Shown here piece after piece: positions 5,406 through 9,168 of a stretch of 9,168 bases of DNA. Positions within the stretch are counted from its first letter, which is position 1. Each line of letters begins with the position of its first letter. The position numbers and the translations under genes were made by a program. The stretch is from the NCBI GenBank assembly GCA_020025885.1, contig JAHHRJ010000065.1, positions 1 to 9,168 of the forward strand, given 5' to 3'. The stretch is from Butyricicoccus sp. Its GTDB lineage: Bacteria; Bacillota; Clostridia; Oscillospirales; Butyricicoccaceae. The notes beneath the pieces are model-generated. The model was given only the letters and a program-made list of their open reading frames with translations. It was not told where the DNA came from and searched no databases.

Positions 5406-5972
5406 TTACTGGAGCGCCGCATCATAAACAGCACGGGAGCCGCCAACGAATTTCGGGCGCACACGGGCAGCGAGTATGATGGCTTCTCCAATCTGCTTGC
5501 AGGACAAGCGGACGGGAACGGCAACGTGCTTTAGGTGCATACCGATCAGTGTGCCGCCGATATCAAGTCCAGCACTTGCGCGGACAAATTCAACTGCGAC
5601 TGGGTGGGAAAAAGTCTCCCAAACCGCAGTGGCAAAAGAACCGCCAGCCTTGGGTGCAGGAATGACGTTGACAGGTCCATAACCAAATCGTTCGGCAGTA
5701 TCCTGCTCAACGATCAGCGCACGGTTGAGGTGCTCACAGCATTGAGCGGCAAGCTCTAATTCGTGTGCTTTGATGACAGGCAGGATGCCGCGTAGCACAG
5801 CTTGTGCGGTTTCTGGACTGGAAGCTGTTCCGATTTTGGAGCCTAGGATCTCACTGGAAGAACAGCCGACAACAACAAGATCATACGGTTTACACTTCGC
5901 CTGTGCGAGTAGGCTTTCCATCGCTTCCCGTGCTTGCTGTTCAATTTTCGATAAAAATACTTCGGTTGCCAT
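5406..5972 (-). CDS. UPF0340 / TIGR01440 family protein (YwlG-like)
   Basis: The 188-residue protein matches the UPF0340 (DUF436) family in length and in stretches I recognise: the N-terminal VVVGCSSSEILGSKIGT (residues 33-49), CEHLNRALIVEQ (79-90), GGSFATAVWE (110-119) and GLDIGGTLIGMHLKHVAVPVR (133-154). The biochemical role of this family is unknown to me. There is no signal peptide or membrane segment, so it is probably cytoplasmic. AAAGGAGGTCC lies just upstream of the ATG and supports the start. It is the first of three tightly spaced genes (UPF0340, HAD, TSCPD). No clear promoter is visible between it and the upstream CoA-transferase gene, only a hairpin with a weak U-tract, so part of its expression may come by read-through. 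Confidence 0.92.
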   Translation of the reverse strand: MATEVFLSKIEQQAREAMESLLAQAKCKPYDLVVVGCSSSEILGSKIGTASSPETAQAVLRGILPVIKAHELELAAQCCEHLNRALIVEQDTAERFGYGPVNVIPAPKAGGSFATAVWETFSHPVAVEFVRASAGLDIGGTLIGMHLKHVAVPVRLSCKQIGEAIILAARVRPKFVGGSRAVYDAALQ

Positions 5973-5999
5973 GCGTAAGGACCTCCTTTTGCATGAAAT

Positions 6000-6023
6000 G
6001 CCCCTGTCGGATTCGGCAGGGGC
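6000..6023 (-). terminator. Hairpin after the CoA-transferase gene, weak or partial terminator
   Basis: GCCCCTG and CAGGGGC pair in a 10-bp stem with one mismatch and a GATT loop. It lies 24 bp past the CoA-transferase stop. Read on the minus strand it is followed only by ATTTCATGC, a poor U-tract. Read on the plus strand it is followed by GTTGTTTT, but no plus-strand gene precedes it. It may therefore only attenuate read-through into the UPF0340 gene. Confidence 0.5.
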
Positions 6024-6047
6024 GTTGTTTTACACTTGATATGTGGA

Positions 6048-7388
6048 TTATCGCTTGTTGGAGCGCTTCCAAATGTGCATTTTATCTGCCTGTTCGATGA
6101 GCTCTTCACGGAACTGCGGATGTGCAACTGAGATGAGTGCTTCGGCACGCTGCCATGCAGACAGACCCTTGAGGCAAACCTTGCCATACTCCGTTACGAT
6201 GTAATGTACGTTTGGACGTGCATCAGTTACGATGGAACCAGTGTCCAGAGTCGGCAGGATACGGGACTGGAGATTGCCGTTCTTATCGGTGAAGGAGGAC
6301 GAACAGCAGATGAAGCTCTTACCACCCTTGGACAGGTAAGCACCCAGCACAAAGTCAAGCTGTCCACCGGCGCCGCTGATGTGCTTGACGCCAGCAGATT
6401 CCGAGTTTACCTGCCCAAACAGGTCAAGGTTGACTGCATTGTTAATGGAAATGAAGTTGTCAATCTGTGCAATGGTGCGTGCATCATTGGTGTATGCAAC
6501 TGGTGCACTCATGCATTCTGGGTTATCGTTGATAAAGTCATAGAGCTTCTGGGTACCAGCAGCAAACGCAAAAGTCTGACGACCACGGTCAATGGACTTG
6601 TGTGCACCTGTGATCTTACCAGCCATGCTGATGTCAACAAATGCGTCAACATACATTTCGGTATGTACGCCCAGATCCTCAAGGTCGGATTTTGCAATCA
6701 TAGAGCCAACTGCATTTGGCATGCCGCCAATGCCAAGTTGCAAGCATGCACGGTTCGGGATTTCTTCTACAATGAGCTTTGCCACTGCTTCGTCAACTTC
6801 GTTTGCAGCACCACCGCCGCCCAAAATACCGATTGGGGACTCGTGCTCAACAATCATGTCAACGCGAGAAATATGGATGCCTTCCTCAAAACCGCCAAGG
6901 CAGCGTGGCATGTTGGGGTTTACCTCGACGATAATAACCTTTGCACGGTCACAAACTGCCATCATATGAGATGCATTCGGTCCAAAGCTAAAGTAGCCGT
7001 GGGAGTCCATTGGGGATACTTGAAACATCGCAACATCAATCGGATCGCAGTGCTCACGAATATAACGCGGCAGCTCGGAATAGCGCAGCGCATTATAGAA
7101 TGTGTTACCGTTTTTAATCATCTTACGCTCGAGACCAGACATGTGCCAAGAGTTCCACGTCAGACGCTCATTTGCTTCTGGTGCCCCGAATGTTTCGAGC
7201 GGGCGCAGCAGGATGCCACCGCGGAAGTTTACATCGGAGAGTTCCGGGACACGTTCAGCCAATGCATGATCAAGTGCAACTGGGGTACCAGTACACCAGC
7301 CGAAATCGACCCAATCGCCAGACTTTACAACCTTGACTGCCTCTTCAGCAGTGGTACACTTTTTCTGATATTCCTCTTCAAAAACCAT
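6048..7388 (-). CDS. but: Butyryl-CoA:acetate CoA-transferase
   Basis: The 446-residue enzyme belongs to the acetyl-CoA hydrolase/transferase family. It moves CoA from butyryl-CoA to acetate, giving butyrate and acetyl-CoA: the last step of butyrate formation in many gut Clostridia. Sequence stretches match the butyryl-specific enzymes as I recall them: GDWVDFGWCTGT (residues 24-35), WNSWHMSGLERKMI (78-91), MFQVSPMDSHGYFSFGPNASH (121-141), NMPRCLGG (159-166), QLGIGGMPNAVGS (217-229), SGAGGQLDFVLGAYLSKGGKS (338-358) and the C-terminal HIWKRSNKR. The expected catalytic glutamate is Glu244 in GVHTEMYVDAF. AAGGAGGAG precedes the ATG. It has its own strong promoter. Other butyrate-pathway genes (thl, hbd, crt, bcd, etf) are not in the window, which is common for this gene. 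A 4-hydroxybutyrate CoA-transferase is the main alternative, but is less likely. Confidence 0.92.
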   Translation of the reverse strand: MVFEEEYQKKCTTAEEAVKVVKSGDWVDFGWCTGTPVALDHALAERVPELSDVNFRGGILLRPLETFGAPEANERLTWNSWHMSGLERKMIKNGNTFYNALRYSELPRYIREHCDPIDVAMFQVSPMDSHGYFSFGPNASHMMAVCDRAKVIIVEVNPNMPRCLGGFEEGIHISRVDMIVEHESPIGILGGGGAANEVDEAVAKLIVEEIPNRACLQLGIGGMPNAVGSMIAKSDLEDLGVHTEMYVDAFVDISMAGKITGAHKSIDRGRQTFAFAAGTQKLYDFINDNPECMSAPVAYTNDARTIAQIDNFISINNAVNLDLFGQVNSESAGVKHISGAGGQLDFVLGAYLSKGGKSFICCSSSFTDKNGNLQSRILPTLDTGSIVTDARPNVHYIVTEYGKVCLKGLSAWQRAEALISVAHPQFREELIEQADKMHIWKRSNKR

Positions 7389-7453
7389 GGGAAAGCTCCT
7401 CCTTCAATCCAAAAAAATGCCTCTTGGAATAATTACCGATTTGCTACAATTAT

Positions 7454-7482
7454 ATTATACGTTTTTTTGTGGGGAAGGTCAA
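7454..7482 (-). promoter_or_regulatory. Sigma-A promoter of the CoA-transferase gene
   Basis: On the minus strand TTGACC (7477-7482) and a perfect TATAAT (7454-7459) are separated by 17 bp. The leader to the start codon is about 60 nt. An inverted repeat (7484-7491 with 7512-7519) begins one base upstream of the -35 box. The strength of the promoter agrees with the high expression expected of a main fermentation enzyme. Confidence 0.85.
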
Positions 7483-7483
7483 G

Positions 7484-7519
7484 CAATGCACCAGCAATTA
7501 CTGGAAATACTGTGCATTG
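7484..7519. repeat. Inverted repeat just upstream of the CoA-transferase -35 box
   Basis: CAATGCAC (7484-7491) and GTGCATTG (7512-7519) are perfect 8-bp inverted arms separated by 20 bp, and a smaller CCAG/CTGG pair lies between them. The repeat lies between the DUF4317 stop codon and the CoA-transferase promoter. There is no U-tract on either side, so it does not look like a terminator. It could be an operator or mRNA 3'-end structure of the DUF4317 transcript. Confidence 0.5.
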
Positions 7520-7570
7520 TGCCGTAGAATACCAAAAATTCATAAAGAGTCGTGCAATCTCCTAATGAAA

Positions 7571-8803
7571 TTAGAGGGAAGCAGGTGCGCCATTGATGCG
7601 TGCGCCGTCTCCTTCTTCTAACGGGATCACAAGACACTTTTGCCCGTCAATGACTTGCGACTGGATCTGCTTTGCTTTGTCCTCAGAAACTTGGAGCACG
7701 ATAGCGGGAGACGTTTCATCCCAAGGCAAATCGGTTTCAGATTTCTCAGAAAGCTGCTGTTGGAGCGATTCAATTTTGCGGGTAAGTGCCAGTGTTTGCT
7801 CGCGCTGTGCGCTTGCAGCGACCATTTTGTTATCCAGCAGGTTTTGCGCAGAGGGCAATGCACCTTCAAACACGTGTGCATATGATTTGGTGATTTGTTC
7901 TTTGATGGGTTCCGGAATTGGGGCATCCGATAGGATATCCTGTACTGCTTGTGTGGTCATAACAGTGGGCGGCAGATCATCCGCATCCCGCACAAGAATC
8001 AACTCGTTGAGGTTTTTTTGAATGGAAAGCATAGCGTTTTCTGCATCTTCCTGCTCAGACCCAAACGCTTCACTGACAATCGACTGGAACTCGGATTTTT
8101 CTTCTCCAGCAGTACGCTGTGGGATACAGCCGAGTACCTGCGCCATGAGTTCAGGGTGAGATTCTTTTCCGGTTTTTACATAGTAGAGCACCGAACTTAC
8201 ATCACTGCCGCCGCCGCTGAATGCAGGATAGACAAAGCCAAGTTCAGGCAGAGAAACCACCCAATCGCGGACACGTGGACCAAAGCAGTTGTCTTCCTCG
8301 TGGTATCCGATCCCCGGCTTGGAAAGCTCAACGGGACAAATCGCACCGATCATATAAGAGTAAATCTCTTCTGATTCGTCCAGCTTTGCGCCATCTGCGG
8401 TGCGTGTTGGAACATCGTAGATATCGTGGAACAATAAAATAAGGTAGTTCCCAGCACTATTATATTGCGCGATGATCTGTTCATAAAGATGATCCAGCAT
8501 CCCATCATTTTTGAGTTCACTTTCACGAACCGCGCCCAAAAGCTGCTGGCAGAGGACGGCATCTTCACCTTTTGCAAAGTTCAGTTCAAGTAGATTGCCG
8601 CCCGGCGTGCCAGAAAGCACTTTTTTTGCAATCTCTAAGTATTTATAGAATACGTCGTCTTCCAAATCAAGGAAGGGATGGGCAAACTTTAGCACAATAT
8701 TTTTGCTGCCGCCCACATAACAGCCAGCCATGCGCGTAAATGAGCAGCCTTTCTTGGTCAGACGGCGGCGCAGCTCCAATACATCGCGTTTGGTGATATT
8801 CAT
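7571..8803 (-). CDS. DUF4317 domain protein
   Basis: This 410-residue protein of unknown function has the start pattern I recognise for DUF4317: MNITKRDVLELRRRLTKKG, then CSFTRMAGCYVGGSKNIV, followed by a region with the KVLSGTPGGNLLELNF stretch. There is no signal peptide or membrane helix, so it is probably cytoplasmic. Residues about 325-355 (SAQREQTLALTRKIESLQQQ) are likely a short coiled coil. The family is common in Clostridia and its role is not known to me. The frame extends 23 residues further upstream, but GAAAGGAA lies 8 nt before the ATG ending at 8803, while the earlier ATG ending at 8824 has no ribosome binding site. It has its own promoter, with a strong terminator isolating it from the gene before it. 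No U-tract terminator is visible after it. Confidence 0.88.
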   Translation of the reverse strand: MNITKRDVLELRRRLTKKGCSFTRMAGCYVGGSKNIVLKFAHPFLDLEDDVFYKYLEIAKKVLSGTPGGNLLELNFAKGEDAVLCQQLLGAVRESELKNDGMLDHLYEQIIAQYNSAGNYLILLFHDIYDVPTRTADGAKLDESEEIYSYMIGAICPVELSKPGIGYHEEDNCFGPRVRDWVVSLPELGFVYPAFSGGGSDVSSVLYYVKTGKESHPELMAQVLGCIPQRTAGEEKSEFQSIVSEAFGSEQEDAENAMLSIQKNLNELILVRDADDLPPTVMTTQAVQDILSDAPIPEPIKEQITKSYAHVFEGALPSAQNLLDNKMVAASAQREQTLALTRKIESLQQQLSEKSETDLPWDETSPAIVLQVSEDKAKQIQSQVIDGQKCLVIPLEEGDGARINGAPASL

Positions 8804-8842
8804 AAAAGAAATTCCTTTCTTCATAGATAGAGTATTGCTTTT

Positions 8843-8872
8843 AGTATAAGGCTGTTTGGTCAGTACGTGCAA
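8843..8872 (-). promoter_or_regulatory. Promoter of the DUF4317 gene
   Basis: On the minus strand TTGCAC (8867-8872) and TATACT (8843-8848) are separated by 18 bp, about 40 bp before the start codon. A palindrome, GCAAA-A-TTTGC (8873-8883), abuts the -35 box and could bind a regulator. Confidence 0.6.
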
Positions 8873-8898
8873 GCAAAATTTGCATTGAACGCATAAAA

Positions 8899-8929
8899 CC
8901 CCGATGCATCATGGTGCGATGCATCGGGG
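8899..8929 (-). terminator. Intrinsic terminator of the CotJC/Mn-catalase-type gene
   Basis: CCCCGATGCATC (8899-8910) and GATGCATCGGGG (8918-8929) form a perfect 12-bp stem with a 7-nt loop. On the minus strand it is followed by TTTTATG. It lies 9 bp past the stop codon of the catalase-type gene. Confidence 0.85.
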
Positions 8930-8938
8930 AAAACAAGG

Positions 8939-9168
8939 TTAAATATTGGGGCGTTGGCGTGGGTCAGGACGGCGCTGTACATCGAAAGAGGGATTGTAAG
9001 CGTAGTAGTTCTTTGCGTCCAGATTTTCCTGCAAATCGCGCAGGGCATCGCCAAAACGCTGGAAGTGTACGACTTCGCGTGCACGCAGAAATTTGATTGG
9101 ATCGCGTACATCAGGGTCATCGATCAGGCGGAGCAGGTTCTCGTAAGTTGTGCGTGCCTTCTGCTCTG
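8939..9168 (-). CDS. CotJC / manganese catalase-family protein, C-terminal part (cut by window edge)
   Basis: The last 76 codons (75 residues and stop) of a gene that continues beyond the window. It reads EQKARTTYENLLRLIDDPDV, then a conserved REVVHFQRFGDAL stretch, and ends NPSFD plus a Pro/Arg-rich tail (RRPDPRQRPNI). The pattern KARTTYE...DDPDVRDPIKFLRAREVVHFQRF is characteristic of the ferritin-like manganese catalase family, including the spore coat protein CotJC. The His of EVVHF is expected to be a ligand of the di-manganese site. Members break down hydrogen peroxide or sit in the spore coat. Whether this one is CotJC or a cytoplasmic Mn catalase cannot be told from the C-terminus alone. 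The stop codon is the TTA (complement) at 8939-8941. Confidence 0.88.
   Translation of the reverse strand, partial: EQKARTTYENLLRLIDDPDVRDPIKFLRAREVVHFQRFGDALRDLQENLDAKNYYAYNPSFDVQRRPDPRQRPNI

Noticed and set aside
5381..5524. N-terminal 48-residue extension of the HAD hydrolase
   Set aside because: It overlaps the UPF0340 coding region in another frame. The HAD motif I begins right after the ATG ending at 5380, which has its own ribosome binding site.
7430..7550. Minus-strand 36-codon frame (MNFWYSTAQC...) between the DUF4317 and CoA-transferase genes
   Set aside because: The nearest AGGAGA is about 15 nt from its ATG, and the frame runs through the CoA-transferase promoter.
6204..7565. 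Long plus-strand open frame of 453 codons opposite the CoA-transferase gene
   Set aside because: The minus-strand frame encodes a clearly recognised enzyme over its full length. The antisense product is rich in Cys and Asn, matches nothing I know, and has no ribosome binding site; it is a codon-bias shadow.

Overview
The window looks like a piece of a low-to-mid GC Firmicutes (class Clostridia) chromosome, probably from an anaerobic, butyrate-producing gut bacterium. This rests on four sequence observations: strong AGGAGG-type ribosome binding sites, sigma-A promoters with 17-18 bp spacers, a butyryl-CoA:acetate CoA-transferase of the type found in Roseburia, Faecalibacterium and Butyricicoccus relatives, and a CotJC/manganese-catalase-type gene typical of spore-forming Clostridia. 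A placement near Butyricicoccus/Agathobaculum is a guess and cannot be proven from the window. I see no mobile elements, tRNA, rRNA or CRISPR.

Positions 85-2010, minus strand: an amino-sugar PTS operon. A TTGACA-17-TACAAT promoter is followed by a near-canonical RAT (ribonucleic antiterminator) site that overlaps the base of a long terminator hairpin. Then come a free-standing glucose-family EIIA, a free-standing EIIB with its own N-terminal membrane anchor, and nagB, closed by an intrinsic terminator. The layout predicts substrate-dependent antitermination by a BglG/LicT/SacY-type protein encoded elsewhere. The EIIC permease is absent from the window.

Positions 2090-4320, plus strand: a divergent promoter drives an RsmF-like rRNA m5C methyltransferase. 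A second promoter with a duplicated 10-bp motif precedes a small three-helix membrane protein. Then follows about 370 bp without a convincing gene, holding gene-like but start-less open frames, a strong Shine-Dalgarno/ATG pair and an intrinsic terminator.

Positions 4322-7482, minus strand: a strong promoter drives the butyryl-CoA:acetate CoA-transferase gene. It is followed, across a hairpin with a poor U-tract, by three tightly packed genes: a UPF0340/TIGR01440 protein, a HAD-family hydrolase and a small Cys-rich TSCPD protein (TIGR03905 type). The unit ends at a near-perfect palindromic terminator.

Positions 7571-9168, minus strand: a monocistronic DUF4317 gene with its own promoter, preceded by a strong terminator and the 3' end of a CotJC/manganese catalase-family gene that runs off the window.

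The best candidate for something unusual is the split EIIA/EIIB/nagB operon under RAT control. Other points of interest are a sequence element shared by the CoA-transferase and DUF4317 promoters, the attenuator-like hairpin after the CoA-transferase gene, and the small open frames downstream of the methyltransferase and membrane-protein genes.
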